In this document: piece by piece, positions 49,695 through 61,935 of the stretch
Layout: every line of letters starts with the position of its first letter
How positions within the stretch are numbered: the first letter of the stretch is position 1
Assembly (NCBI GenBank): GCA_009602725.1
Contig: WELB01000055.1
Location: 15,209 to 79,208, forward strand
Source of the DNA: Spirogloea muscicola
Taxonomy: Eukaryota > Streptophyta > Zygnematophyceae > Spirogloeales > Spirogloeaceae
Direction of reading: 5' to 3'
Length of the DNA stretch: 64,000 bases
Made by a program: the position numbers and the translations under genes
Notes under the pieces: generated by a model
Database searches by the model: none
The model's input: the letters and a program-made list of their open reading frames with translations, nothing else
What the model was told of the DNA's origin: nothing

Positions 49695-52600
49695 CGTGAT
49701 TTGGCCCCTTCGAACCTTGTCAACTCTTTACGGGCTGGCTTATCACAGCCCTTGCCCCCATTGGGAGAGCCTCATTCCAAAGGTAGGCAAGGGTTACGAA
49801 AGGCCAGCCCGAGAAAGCCGGACAAGGAAATGGACTGAGAGAAAGTTTTCGAAGGGGGCGATAGCCGTGAAAGCAGAAGGGGCGAGAGCTAGGGTGAAAA
49901 CAGTAGGAAGTCGTGAAAATATACAAGCGCTGTCTCAGAGCTTGCCCGGTGGGATGAATCACTCAGTAACCACGAGTGAGGAGCCGCAAATCCGGAAGGA
50001 CTAGCAGCCGGAAAAGCAGCAGGAAGCCGGACGAGCGTCGGAAGAAAGAGAGAAAAGTGACTGTCCCGATGGGGGCAAGGGCTGTGAAAAGCCAGCCCGA
50101 AAAGAGGTGACAAAATCGAAGGGGCCAAGTGACGGAGGGGCCTAAAACGCTATGTCAGAACGGGTGTAGGATGGACCACTCAGTAGCTACGAGTGAAGAG
50201 CCTCAAATCCGACACTAGCTGCCGGAAAACAATCCCCCTGACGAAAGCCAGAGGCTGCAGCGAGAGCACGGCCAGCACGCACATGCTAGGCGTGGGCCAT
50301 GGACATGGTCGGTCCATGGTCGGAAGAAGGTGGCGCTCCTAATGGGGGCAAAGAGAAGTGGCTCTCACACCCCCGACCTGCGTGCCCAGGCACGATACAT
50401 GGTGCTGGTGGAGAAAGCGGCCTTTGACCAGGTGGTGGAGCTCCATCCTCAGCCTGACCTTCGAGGGCGCGCCCGGCTCCTCTCAGCTCCCCCCCCCCGG
50501 CGGCGGCCTGGTTATCAGCGCTCCCAATATACGCGGCGCTCACCATGCCAGACACGGTCGTCAGTACGGCGGTCCCCCGGCTCCTGGGCCTCCCTCCCTG
50601 CCTCGTTGGGGATAGTTTTCCGGCAGCTAGTCTGTCGGATGTGAGGCTCCTCACTCGTAACTACTGAGTGGTCATCCTCCCCCGTTCTGCCATGGCCCCG
50701 TAGTCGCTGCTTAGCTCGTACTTTGGCCCTTTCGAACCTTGTCAATTCTTTTCGGGCTGGCTTCTCACATCCCTTGCCCCCATTGGGAGGACCACTTCTT
50801 CCTCTTCTTCTTCGTTGGGGTCATGCAGTGCGAGTGCGGTGCCCGCCACGCCGACCCTGCGGAGCTGGCTGCACACATGCTCCGCTGCGCGCACGGCGGC
50901 GAGAGGACCGCTTCCCACGGCCTCCTGCGAGACGGCATGCAGGGAGTGTTCATGGAGGCGGGCTACAAGGTGGCGGTGGAAAATACGTCAATCATGCCCA
51001 TCTGGCTGGGCGCAGACGGTCAGCTCCACACCCGGCGCGCTGACCTAGTCGCCAACCCGCCCGGAGGAGGTCCGTGTATCATCGCGGATGTGGTGACCAC
51101 AGACACTTCGTCGACTCCGCCGCCCACCCCGCCAAGTCGGCGTCGACTGATGGGCAAGCTGTCGGTTTGCCTGCCCGGGGCAAGGAACGTAAGTACGCCG
51201 ACCAGGTGATAAATTCGCGGCCCTGGCCATTGAGGTCCAGGCTTTCGGGGCTTGCGGCAGTGGCTGGCTGGATCTCCTCCAGCGACTTGCCCGGGATGCC
51301 ATCGAGCGGCGGCCGGGTCTGCCAGGGGAGGTACAATTGTACATTCTTTTCTGGGCTGGCTTTTTCCAGCCCCTATCCTCAATGGGCGAGCCCTTCTCTC
51401 GGCTTCAATGCTGCCGGCTCCCAGCCCAGGTATTTCGCATGAGGTTGGCGGTCTCGTTCCAGCGCTCTCCATCTGCATCGTCTCGTGTTTTGTAGTGTAG
51501 TCCTTTTTCGGCCCTTTTTTTCTTTGGCTTTGTAAATTGTCCATTCTGTTTGGGCTGGCTTTGCCAGCTTCTCTTCTCCATGGGCGAGCACTTTCTTTCT
51601 CTCTGGCTCACGTGGTCCACACGCGCGCTTGCCGCGCTGTGGCTGCTGCCTCTGGGTCACGGCGGAGTGCCTCTTTCGCAGCTTCGAGTTATTCTGACTT
51701 GCTGTTGCTCACTCGTGGGTACTGAGTTTCCATCTGCATCATCTCGTTGTCTAGTTGTGTAGTTTTATCTTTTCGGCACCTTCTTTCCGAACCTTGTCAA
51801 TTCTTTGTGGCCTTTGGATATTGTCCATTCTTTTCTGGGCTGGCTTTGCTAGCCCTTCTCTTTTCTTTCTATGGGCGGGCAATTTTTTCTCCGAATGAGG
51901 GCAAGAGCTGTGAAAAGACAGCCCGAAAAGAATTGACAAAGGTTCGAAGGGGCCAAATGACGAAGAGGCCTAAAGTGTTATGTCAGAAAGGGTGTAGGAT
52001 AGACCACTCAGTCCCCCTTAGCCAGCTCATTACCCAGTTAACAGGACACTTGTAAGGCTAGATTTGGCCTCTCTTTCAATCTCATGCGCACCGCGCGCCT
52101 TCTCTCAGTAGCTACGAGTGAGGAGCCTCAATCCGACAAACTAGCTGCCGGAAACCAATCTCCCTGACCATCCCCTTCTCAGGCTGGGAAAGGAAGGGGC
52201 CAGGCGGGGGCAGGCGGGCCGTGTCCCCCCCGGACCCGCCCCGCCATTCTTCTTCGTGCTAGCCTTTTCCAGCTCCTATCCTCTATGGGCGGCCCTTCTC
52301 CGGGGCAAAATCTGGGCAATCTCCTATCGAGCTGGCTTTTCACAGCCATTGCCCCCATTGGGAGAGCCGCTTCTTCTCCGGGGAGGGAGGCCGGGAGAGC
52401 CGGGCCGGCACCGCACAGGCGTGCGCCGCTCGCATCGGGGCGCCGCCGCCGGCGCCGGCGCGCGCGCCCAGGCCAGTGGGCGGCGCCTTGCCGGCCCCGC
52501 CGCTGGCTCCGCTCCCGGGGCGCTGCCCGGCTTCAATGCTGCCGGCTCGGTAGCGCAGGTATTCCGCATGCGGCTGGCGGTCTTGTTCCAGCGCTCCCTG

Positions 52601-52920
52601 CTGGCTCACGCAGTCCTCATGCGCCTGCGCCCGCCTGGCCCCTTCGGACTTTGTCCATTCTTTTGGGGCTGGCCCTTTCCCTTTCTTCTTCTTCTCTCCC
52701 AGCCCAAGAAGGGGCTGGTCGGGGGGATTGGTTTCCGGCAGCTAGTCTGTCGGATTTGAGGCTCCTCACTCGTAGCTACTGAGCGATTCATCCCCTACCC
52801 CATTTTAGAGATCGCGCTTCTGGCCCCCTTCGTAGTTTGGCCCCTTCGAACCCTGTCAATCCTTTTTGGGCTGCCTTCTCACAACTCTTGCCCCCATTGG
52901 GAGAGCCACTTCTTTCCCAG
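49695..52920. mobile_element. Cluster of LINE 3' fragments in both orientations
   Basis: Recognisable pieces in order: plus tail type A 49700-49780; minus fragment 49785-50020 with the LTRGY-type end; minus type-A tail and coding end 50045-50285; plus coding end and tail 50590-50815; plus fragment 50818-51330 with the zinc motif QCECGA...HMLRC and RRADLVANPPGGGP of the endonuclease domain; plus type-C tail 51335-51405; plus type-C tail 51535-51600; plus coding end YSDLLLLTRGY 51600-51724 with a type-C tail 51815-51880; minus fragment 51885-52180 with a nested insert; plus fragment 52240-52790 (FNAAGSVAQVFRMRLAVLFQ to SLSDLRLLTRSY); plus type-A tail 52835-52915. All are 5'-truncated. Confidence 0.8.
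52013..52103 (+). mobile_element. 91-bp insertion inside a LINE fragment, with 6-bp target duplication
   Basis: CTCAGT (52007-52012) is repeated at 52104-52109. Removing the 91 bases and one CTCAGT restores GACCACTCAGTAGCTACGAG, as in the sister copy at 50172. The insert ends CATGCGCACCGCGCGCCTTCT, the type-D tail, and its start (AGCCAGCTCATTACCCAGTT) matches the reverse of 52965-53045. Confidence 0.85.
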
Positions 52921-52961
52921 CCCAGATCCTCTATGGGTTTTGGCGCAGAACTGGCTGATCG

Positions 52962-53048
52962 CTTGGACAGAAGGCGCGCGGTGCGCATGACATTGGCAGG
53001 GAGGCCAATTCTAGCCTTACAAATGTCCTGTTAACCGGGTAATGGAGA
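52962..53048 (-). mobile_element. Second copy of the 91-bp type-D element
   Basis: AAGGCGCGCGGTGCGCATGA ... CTAGCCTTACAAATGTCCTG TTAAC.GGGTAAT is the reverse complement of the insert at 52013-52103. It ends about 25 bases before the start of the PC-esterase reading frame. Confidence 0.8.
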
Positions 53049-53072
53049 CACTAAATATCCCCGAGTGAGCAC

Positions 53073-55601
53073 ATGCATATCAAGGAGAGCTGCCTCTTGT
53101 CGCTTGCGGTCGGCACCCGGCCGTCCCCAGCCGCTCCTCCGACGNCGGCGGCGCTGCAGGCCTTGGCCACGGCGCTGTGCGTGCTGGCGGCCGTGGCGCT
53201 GGGCTGGCACGCCGGCCGCACTGCCCCCGCCTGCTGGCCCCGCCTCCCAGCGCTCTACACCGGCGGCGTTGGCAGTGGCGGCGGCAGTGGCGATCGCGCC
53301 GGCCTCCCCTCTGCCGGCGGCAGCCACCGGCGGCTGCTGCAAGTGGACGACGAGCTGATGCCCACCTCCGGCAGCGACGTGCGCACCCCGCCAGCGGTCG
53401 CTCCGGACGGCAGCTTTCGTTGGGCGCCAGTGTACCAGCGCCCGGGATCTCCACACATCAGCCGTGGCGGGTGGAACCGCGACTTGACCGTACCAGCGCA
53501 GGCCTTTGTGCGCGTTGACGGCTCCTCCGTCTACACACCCGCCGACGTGCTGCGGGTAACCTCCCTCGTTCATGATGTGCCTCGGATTGGGGCGAATTGG
53601 ATTCTCTGCTGCACAGCTTGCCAGTGGCGCGTCGAGGATGTCTGGTGCTAGTACTGGTAGCTACTCCCTCTTGCCTGCCCACCTGCCCGGTAGCTGAGAG
53701 CCTGCCATGCGCCGTCTACAACATGCGCCGCCCGCTGCTTGCTGCACCTGAGCGTCAAAGCCTCACGCACCCGGCTTTCCTTGCTCTTCCCATGTTCCCC
53801 CACAGCTGCTGGCTGGGAAGCGCGTGACAGTGCTGGGCGACAGCGTCACCAACCAGCTGCACGACGTTTTCGTGCTCTCACTGCAGCGTCAGGGTTATGA
53901 GGACCACGTCACGAAGCTGCCCCGCAGGTCGGGATCAGCCCATCTCGCGTACCCCTTTTCGACACGCGCCCCAAACCCTTGTTGTCAACACCTCCGGCTC
54001 ATTGAAGGCTCTGTGCTAGCTGCCCTTGACTCTAGCACAATGTCCCTACGTTTGCCTGGGACCACTGCATGCACTGCCGTCCCCGGCAGTGTAAAATATT
54101 GTCTACCACTTGGGGGAGCTTAGTTTCTGGAGGCCCCTTGCTTATGCTACCTATCCGTGCATGTTGTCTGCCCGCATTGACATGTGTTGCCATCGAGGCA
54201 GGTACCTGTGATTTCCTCACTCTGAGCATGGCCCTCGCAACTTCTCTGTCTGCAGGTACAGCTGCAACGGCAGCCTCGACAGCACGATGCAAGAGCTGGA
54301 GCAGAATTTCGTGCATATGACGCCCTCTATTTTCTCTGAATGGGCCTCCACCCCAGAATTTAAGAAAAGGCATTGCGATACCTACATAAACACCTTCGTA
54401 TTTGGGGGGCCGTTCAAGAACGTGACCTGGACTTACTACCGAGGTAGCAGCGTCTCATTAGCATAAAGTCACAACATTGTCCAACATGCAAGTCACGGCT
54501 ATCTATGTGCCTCAAATTTATCGAGCAGAACTGTACAATCAGAAGGCATTGTTCGATTACTGCTAGAGTGCCAGCCAGCTCAACCCCTTGGAAGGATGGG
54601 AAGAAGTCATTCAGACTGGCTCTTTCATTGGCTGACTTGCAGCTTACATGCTCATTGAGCGGGATGGGAGCAAAAAGGCAACATACGTTCTCTGGCCAGG
54701 ATTGCTGGACCACATCTTTGCCAACAGCGACGTTGTGAGGCCCTCTGACTTGTCAGATAGTTGTGCTTGTTGTGCTTGCCCTCCTGATGTGGAAGAGCAC
54801 CTGTCTGTGGCTAAGTTCCACGGACAGGCTACAGAACCTTTGATTAATTGGCAGCTGACATCATGTGGCTTGACTCGGTGGCCAGGTCATTGCAAATCTG
54901 GGTATTCACTACCGAATGAATGAGTGGGAGGACAGGCTTGCCTACCACTACGGCATTCTTGGTGACCGCATGGAAGCACTGAACAGGCTTCCAGGCAAAC
55001 TTGCATTCTTCCGACAGACCTTTCCTCAACACTTTTACACTACAGATGGGTCAGGTCAATACAAGATCAACACCATATTCGCCTCAGAACCAGAGTTCCA
55101 CACCTGCCACTTTGCTGACAAGGTTGAGCTCCAGGTAGGTACAAGAGCAAGATATTCGCCCAGATTCTGCTACTTTTGTGTTTCAAGCGAAAGCAACTTA
55201 AGCAAGGAAGCAAAGAGTGCCTTTGCTTTAGTAACAAGTGGCTAGTAATCCTTAACCCTAAAGTATTACACCTTTTTCCGAGCAGGTCCTGGCAGGCCCT
55301 TCGTAGTCATCTAGCTGTTGGTCTGCTTTGACTTAACATTGTCTGCTTGCAGTTATGGAGGGATCGTATGCTTCACGCAGTTGCCAAGCCGAGGGGACTG
55401 GCAGTCCAGCCACTTTTTTGGGAGATGGACAAAGCGGAGTTCCACGCCACCTCTCTTCATGGCGGATACTTCCGCGATTGCACTCACTTCGCCTCAGTCC
55501 CAGAGTGGTGGGCTCCCGTTTGGGACACCATGTACCGCACCGCTGCCCAAGAACTCTGCAAGAAGCGCGAGGTTGACAGAGGATACTGCCTAGGCTTTTA
55601 A
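53073..55601 (+). CDS. PC-esterase (PMR5/TBL/Cas1p-type) membrane acyl-esterase or acyltransferase
   Basis: Six exons join in phase to about 460 residues: 53073-53555, 53806-53927, 54256-54443, 54643-54734, 54886-55134 and 55353-55601. An N-terminal hydrophobic helix (about residues 26-45, ATALCVLAAVALGWHAG) predicts a type II Golgi membrane protein with a lumenal catalytic domain. The SGNH-like signature is complete: RVTVLGDSVTNQ with GDS near 172-174, and DCTHF near 420-424 followed by PEWWAPVWDTMY, the DxxH motif. In plants this family transfers or removes acetyl groups on cell-wall polysaccharides; the substrate here is unknown. An N at 53146 lies just before the helix, and the sequence upstream abuts a repeat, so the first about 25 residues and the start codon are uncertain. 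Confidence 0.82.
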
Positions 55602-56750
55602 TCTTAATGCCTTGAAGTGTTTGCACAGGCTACAAGTTCGTTTGAAGACAATCTTGCATGTAGATAATGATGAGCACGTCACGACTGTTCATAAGAGGAT
55701 TTGTGACGGCAAGATGTGAGAGGCACAGACATTGTGCTGAATATGCCTGTTGTTATGATGGAGTTCACACATGCTCCAGAGTACACACAGGCACTACTCC
55801 CGCATGCAGCGTGCGCTCTGCCTTTACAGCCCCCTGCAACTCGCAGCATCCATCTCCCCAGTACCGCATCTGTATCCTTCTTATTGGCTGGTCGCTCACA
55901 GCCTGTGCACCATAGAAGGTGTTGAATGTGACCATATGGTGGAACAGCAGTTTGGGCTGGGAAACCATCTGACTGAGAGCCTACTGGGCTATGGGAGAGC
56001 TCCTGTGAGATGGGATGCCTCGAAACACTGGGCCGTTCTCGCTTGGAGGAAACCATGCAAGCTCTATGCGCCCCAGCAATGGTTGCCACCCACCTTGGGT
56101 GCAGGCTGCGCCTGTGCTGGTCTTCTGTCTACGCGGCTATGAGCGGGATTGCGTCTGTGACGGCGCCTATCTGCTGGATTTGTGGGGGGGGGCAAATGCC
56201 CAGCTGAAGAAACGTGATATGGAAGACGAGAAGCTGCTGATGTTGAGCGCAATCAAGAGATGCAACACAGCAGTCACAGAATTGGCATTCTTATGAGTAG
56301 TGCCTTATCACTTCCATGTGAATGTGAAATGACCAGTGTATTCCTGCCGCCTGCACCTATCGCTAAATTAGTGATAAGGTACAAGTACTTTGAAACCTGT
56401 GTAATCTGTGCTTGGTCGCATTAGTGGCAGTGGCTACCTAGTCAACCAGATTATGCAGCAGATCTGGAAAAGAAAGCAACAACCAAAGTGAGCAAAGGCA
56501 GGCGCACAACAGTGTTGGGGGCTGAACGGCACCACCGGCCGGCGCAACAGATGTGTCATCATGCCAATCTCAAGAGCCGCGAATTGGTGTATGAGGTCAG
56601 AGAGCTGGTGCAGGGGAACCAATACGGACGAACATAGCCCGAGGCAGCTGCGGTTGAAGGACCAACTTGGAGAAGCACGTCAAAGTGGAGAAAGCCCTGC
56701 AGCGACAGAAGAAGTACGACAAAAAGGAAAAAAATGCGGTCATTATATGA
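55602..56750. other. Intergenic, no gene seen
   Basis: PC-esterase 3' flank. A worn tail-like motif (GGCTGGTCGCTCACAGCC) is at 55884-55902. The segment 56050-56105 (CATGCAAGCTCTATGCGCCCC, TGGTTGCCACCCACC) is faintly similar to 22165-22195 and to 24105-24125. Confidence 0.4.
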
Positions 56751-56756
56751 AAGAGG

Positions 56757-57085
56757 CGAATGGCCGGGCCAAAGAAGTGTACATCAAGTGATGATGGTGG
56801 TGGTGGTGGTGGTAGCTCCTCGCATCGAAAGATGGCCCAGCCATACATGATAGACGACTCATTCAAGAGGCCTTCACGAAGGAGCTTTAACAGTCAGTAT
56901 ACAGGCTCGAGAACTAAGCGCATCGAGTTGCAAGAAGAGCTGCGAATGGCCGGGCCAAGGAAGTGCACATCAAGTGATGGTGGTGTTGATGGTGGTAGCT
57001 CCTCTTATTACTTGATGTCCAGCCACAACATGCATGACGACTCATCAAGAGGCCTCCACGTAGGAGCAATCAAATAGACAGTAAA
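56757..57085. repeat. Two-copy tandem repeat, about 187-bp period
   Basis: AATGGCCGGGCCAA(A/G)GAAGTG and CATCAAGTGATG start at 56759 and 56945, each followed by GGTGGTGG, TAGCTCCTC and GACGACTCAT(T)CA. The copies are clearly diverged. Confidence 0.75.
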
Positions 57086-57109
57086 CACCCTCGAGATGGA
57101 AGTGCATCG

Positions 57110-58405
57110 CACTTCAACAGAGGAGCGGTGGCTGTGAAGGCCAGCCCAAGAAATGGACGAGGTTCGTGGCTTCAATTGGTATACAAACAGACTGAAGTGA
57201 TAATGAAGACAAAGACGGTTCCTACAATTGGTATATGAACGAGCTGGATTATGCAACTAACGGAATGGGTGCGCCCTTTACATTGGACGCTCCGAGCAAG
57301 CAAGTCTGGGCAGGCTAAATGACGAAGGCAGCCCTAAGGTAATTGGGAGTTCCCTGGCGGAATGGCAATGGCGGGGAGAGAAGCTCTGTCATGGAAGCTC
57401 GTCCACAGGAGGCAGTGGCTAGACGGAGGGAAGAAGCCCTATGCATGTAGGTGATGGCTGTGAAAGGGTAGCCGTTGCGAACGAAGAGCAGGTCTACAGA
57501 AAAGCCTCGACAACAAAGCAATACTAAATAAGCAAACCAAGTGGCTTCTATCGAATGAGTCACTCATCAACCCCACTCAGTAGCCGCAAGTTGGAATACT
57601 TAGCAACAGGGAAAAAATGCACTTTCAGATTGAGGTTGTCGCAGTGAAAGGTCAGAGCCCAAATACGTCGATTAAGATCTAACGGGGAGCTCCAACAAAA
57701 GGCCGATCATCACTCGGCATCAAGTTTGCAAAATAGAAAGCAATGCAGTAACCCCTGGTCAACAGTCGCAAGCATCAAAATGTCTAGCAGCAAGGAAGAA
57801 GAAGAAAGAGCTCCACATTAGGTGATGGCTGCGAGAGGCCAGCCCACAAGAGAAGCGACTCTTTCAAAAGGAAGGAGATGCAGCTCTACAAAAGAGGGCG
57901 AGGCCTGTGGAAAGCAAGCCCTTTACGGACAAGGTCCAAATCAAGAAGAAGACCATCATTTATTTGATTTATGATTTATGAATCTTCTTAGACAAGACAA
58001 CGACTGTGGAAGACCAGCCCGAATAATTATACAGCGTCAGAAGGGCCGGAAGGTCCCAAGGAACCGGAAAACGGGGAGAGCACCAAGGGTGCTTTGCTTG
58101 CTTATCAACCCCTAGTCAGCAACCGGAAGTTGGGAAGATTAGCAGCAGGAAAGAGGGAAGGGCGCTGTTCCAAAGGTGGCGAGGGCTGTGAAAAGCCAGC
58201 CCAGAAATGAAGGACGATGTACGAAGTGCCGAAGTGTGCTAAACCCACAAAGCTATGCACGTATGGCACCTTGATCCTTGTCAATTCTTCTTGGGCTTGC
58301 CATTCACTGCCCTCGCGCCACCTTCAGAAGAAGTGGCCCACCCAATGGGGCAAAGGGCTGCGAGAAGCCAGCCCGAAAAGAACCCCTTCGAAGGGGCCAA
58401 AAACA
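57110..58405 (-). repeat. Series of six decayed LINE 3' tails, same orientation
   Basis: Stem-loop remnants followed by a GGACAAGG-like box occur at about 57128 (GGCTGTGAAGGCCAGCCC), 57826 (GGCTGCGAGAGGCCAGCCC), 57898 (GGCCTGTGGAAAGCAAGCCC), 58002 (GACTGTGGAAGACCAGCCC), 58181 (GGGCTGTGAAAAGCCAGCCC) and 58356 (GGGCTGCGAGAAGCCAGCCC). The last is nearly intact type A. Confidence 0.65.
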
Positions 58406-58418
58406 CATCAATGCAAGC

Positions 58419-58420
<2 letters not shown>

Positions 58421-58516
<96 letters not shown>

Positions 58517-58580
58517 GAGAGAGAAGAGAGGAGGAGGAGGAGGAGGAGGAGGAGGAGGAGGAGGAGGAGGAGGAGGGGGA
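58421..58580 (+). repeat. (GA)n and (GGA)n microsatellite
   Basis: About 105 bases of GA repeats, then about 45 bases of GGA repeats. The strand switches from dinucleotide to trinucleotide units near 58530. It directly follows the last type-A tail. Arg/Glu-rich frames here are not genes. Confidence 0.97.
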
Positions 58581-58599
58581 GGACAGCGGTCCCCCGCCT

Positions 58600-60630
58600 T
58601 GTATCCGAGGCGGCAGTCAAGGCACGGCAAGCAATCAGATGCAGTGGCGGGCAGGTATCCTAATCTGCTGCTGGCGCTACTAGCAACGCTAATGTGGTCA
58701 GTCTGAGATTGGTACACAACGGTCTCCACTCCATGTGCATCCTTCCAGCTTGGTCCAGCTCAAGCGAGCAATTCTGGTGTGCCACTCGAAGGCGGTCCAT
58801 TAGGAAGTTGAGAGCCGAATTAATTTACGCTGCTCAGGCTTCCAGCGAGTGACCTTGTGGAGCTGACAGCGTAATGTTGAGGCTATGCAATCATCCTCTC
58901 CCACAAGCTGAAGCGCTTGGCTTCAGTGCAAGAACGTTGGAGGAGTGGTCCAACTAACGGTGCACCACATCATGCTAGCATATAGACGCAAGTGTATGCC
59001 CTTACACGTTACAAGAGAAGTGCATGGTTGTGCCACTGATGGACCTTTTTTGAGTAGCTATAGATGAATAGTATACCAGATTGACTGGAGAACAGTACAG
59101 ACATTATCAGAGTGCATGTCTAGTTCCTCAACATCTCGCAATCGCATCAAGCCCATGGCCGATCCTAGTGATCTAGGTTCATCTGTGCAACGTGGACGCA
59201 ACAATCTCATACTTATGTACCAACTTAGAGGTCCAGCATCTGCAAAATCAGGGCTAAGAGGGATGGGAATGGTAGTGTGAGGTCGTAGCCCTGAAAGCAG
59301 GCACGTGTGGAGACGGGAAACGTGTCGATGCTTCCAACTGCTTCTAGTGGCAGATTAAGTAGCCTGCAAACCTTGCTCCAGCTCATAGGTGCAACAAATT
59401 TCCTAATACCATAACAAATGGTAACTTCTGCCTATGTTGAATTACCAGAGCAAGCTACAGGCCAAGCAGGAGCTGAGATTGTTTCTGACCATGACATAGG
59501 GAAACACCTTAGGTACGTGCTTGCTAGGCCACACGCAGTCCCTTGGGCCGGCCTCAGCCAATGCTTTCCTAGTGCAACAAGCGTTCTCCCCAGGAGAGTA
59601 ACTCCCTCGCGCTGGACAGAATGCACTAGGGGCAATAGCTGAACCTTCAGTATTTGATCTTCCTTTTGCTGAAGGAGGTGACTGACTTCCCTGCTGTCTG
59701 CGTGTCAGATCTCCAAATATTGACGAAGGGCTACTAAGATTCCGCATGGTAGATGCGCTCTTGCTCAGCTGGTATGCTCGTGCTCAACTGGATCTCCTTT
59801 CGCTTGTGCTAACCCTTCGTCAAATCAAGATTATGGTTTCTCGGAGCCATTACCCCGATATGGAGGCGCCTCAACTCGCACCTTGTTAGCCATTCTCTTA
59901 CTTTGTGCCTCGTGCTTTATAATTAGTGACCCCAACCTCAATCTGCATGGCGAGTACGCACTTTCTTTTGCCGTACTCTCTAATCATAAGGCTGCACAAG
60001 CTACCAACTCACAGCTGCACGCACGTCACTCCCTGTCTTTTCGCACACCCCAGCACAAGTAAGGCAGTAAGAACAGGTATTGAGCACTATGTGTGCACAG
60101 AGCTAGGACATGAAGGGCGGTCGAGAGCGGTCTTTAATGGCTTCTGGCGTCTGGCTTGTATACTAAGCTGCCAAGAGTTGCACGTATGCATGCCTCCCTG
60201 CAGCCCATGGGCTTCTGAGCCTGTTGCAACTCATGAATGCACGAGCACAGAATTTCTTCTGCACATCCCCCTTTCTCGAGCTGCACTGCACCTCCTGGCT
60301 CCTGGCTCCTGTCTCCTGGCTCCTGGTCAGATTCATGTGGCAAGATTCCACTAGGAAGCACTCTTGATTGTCAGGCTGCCCAGCTGCACTCTTCAAGCCC
60401 AACGCTGACGGTCGCCCTGCCCAGGGGCAGAATGTCACACTGATTCGGGTAGGGCAGCAGAGACGTGGCTAGCAACCAAGTCAAGCGCAAACTAGCCGCA
60501 GGCCCCTTCCCTTCCTGCTACCCAAATTGAGGACTGCAAGGCTGGTGCTACCAAGAGGTGCTGCTCGCAGCACTGAATCTCGGAGAGTACAGGCATCGTC
60601 TATGAGAGGCAGAGCTGTGCAGGTAAAGGA
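58600..60630. other. Intergenic, no gene seen
   Basis: Two kilobases without recognisable coding sequence. At 60292-60328 there is a short CTCCTGG.TCCTGG repeat. Confidence 0.4.
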
Positions 60631-60636
60631 GTGCCA

Positions 60637-61428
60637 TCATAGGCGAAGGTCAGGCGTCCAGGGGCCCTGGACGCTGGGCCGTGTGGTTACATGTCGCGTT
60701 TTCAGCTTCTTGACCTTGCGCCCGAGCGCATCGCGCAACCGGGAGGCATGTCGCTGCACGTCATCTGCGTCCAGGTTCTTGACACCGACCACGCGGCAGC
60801 TTCCATTGGCTGCAAGCGACAGTGGCGATGCGTGCTCGGCGGGCGTCAGCTAATAAGGTCAACAGCACAATTGGTCAGCAGTGCATGGGGCAGCTTGATG
60901 GTCTGTACCGACCAAGGTCGGGCGGCTTAGACTCGTCATAGCCCGCTGGCTCAGAGGTCGAGCAAGCCAGAGCAAGGGCTCAGGGCCTCAACTCAACATG
61001 GGCTGAGGGAGTCTGTTAGGTGTGTACAACCTGCAGTGCAGGAGCACAGAGGCTGGTACTGTGGACCGAACACACTCTGTGGGCTTGGGTTGTTTCTGTG
61101 TGCAAGTCGGACACAACGGGGCTTTGAGCATGGACCAGAGCTTCGCTTGGCCTCTCAGCCCAAGAGCTCTGAAGGACGATGTTGAGGAGCTCGGAGGGAG
61201 GGGGCAGGGCGCAAGATGACCGTAGTGCGCGGCGAGGTGGGGATGGCGGCCGCGGCAGATGGCCTCCTCGACCTCCACCTGCGGGTTGGCGGCGCGGAAC
61301 GCCGCCAGCAGGCCGCCGCCGCCCTCGCTCTCTGCCTGCGCGAACCGGCGCGCCCCAGCGCTGCTGCCCGACACGTCGCATAGCGACACCACGAGTCTGC
61401 GCAGCTGCCACACGCCCAGCTTCGCCAT
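60637..61428 (-). CDS. MRPL43: Mitochondrial large ribosomal subunit protein mL43
   Basis: Two exons, 61428-61221 and 60809-60637, join in phase 1 to 126 residues, close to the plant family length of about 119. Exon 1 reads MAKLGVWQLRRLVVSLCDVS then GSS...G.R.F, NPQVEVEEAICRGRHPHL. Exon 2 reads RVVGVKNLDADDVQRHASRL, RDALGRKVKKLKTRHVTTRP, SVQGPWTPDL. These match the mL43 core (thioredoxin-like fold, L51/S25/CI-B8 family). The donor is GTCATC, weaker than others in the window, and the intron is 411 bases. mL43 has no long presequence, as here. A GC-rich stretch with an N at 61487 lies upstream of the start. Confidence 0.93.
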
Positions 61429-61589
61429 GGCCGTCCGCCGCCGCCGCGCCCGCGGCCGTTGGCCACGGGCGCGGCGCGCCGCGGCGNTGCGCGCCGCGGC
61501 GCCGGCGGCGCGGCGCCGGCGCCGCCGGCAGTGGCGGGGGGTAGCAGCCACGCTTGGCTGCTGTGGCAGTGTCGAAAGTAGGACAATTC

Positions 61590-61935
61590 ATGGCTCTCCC
61601 AAGGAAACGAAGTTAAAGGGTTTGAGGGTTCAGGATTTAGGGTACAGGTTTACGCCTCTCCCCAAGGATTTACGTATATTTAAAACAAACGAAGGCCAAA
61701 CAGCCAAGTACAAAGGCAAGAAAATCACGTACGTAACCTATAGCAGATTGACCCGCTCAGTAAGCACGGGTCAACACGTAAAGGTCGCAAATCGATGCCT
61801 GAAGACCAGATGGCAGATACGAAGCCCTTCTGCGTGAGAACTTCTGCTACCAACTCGAGCTCGCCCAGCTTTCTGGTGCAAAGCATTAGCCTGAGCACGC
61901 TGGAAACAGGCCGAAACTCGTTGTCGCAAGAAAAG
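61590..61935 (-). mobile_element. LINE 3' fragment (family E)
   Basis: It contains GACCCGCTCAGTAAGCACGG ... AAGGTCGCAAATCGATGCC and CCAGCTTTCTGGTGCAAAGC, shared with 24.2 and 63.7 kb. Its outer end has telomere-like GGGTTTGAGGGTTCAGGATTT. It begins about 160 bases upstream of the mL43 start. Confidence 0.7.

Noticed and set aside
56434-57563. Possible genes in small ORFs
   Set aside because: No family resemblance or splice consistency; the area is a decayed tandem repeat and LINE tails.
58217-58706. Arg/Glu-rich and Ser/Leu-rich ORFs
   Set aside because: They translate the (GA)n and (GGA)n microsatellite.
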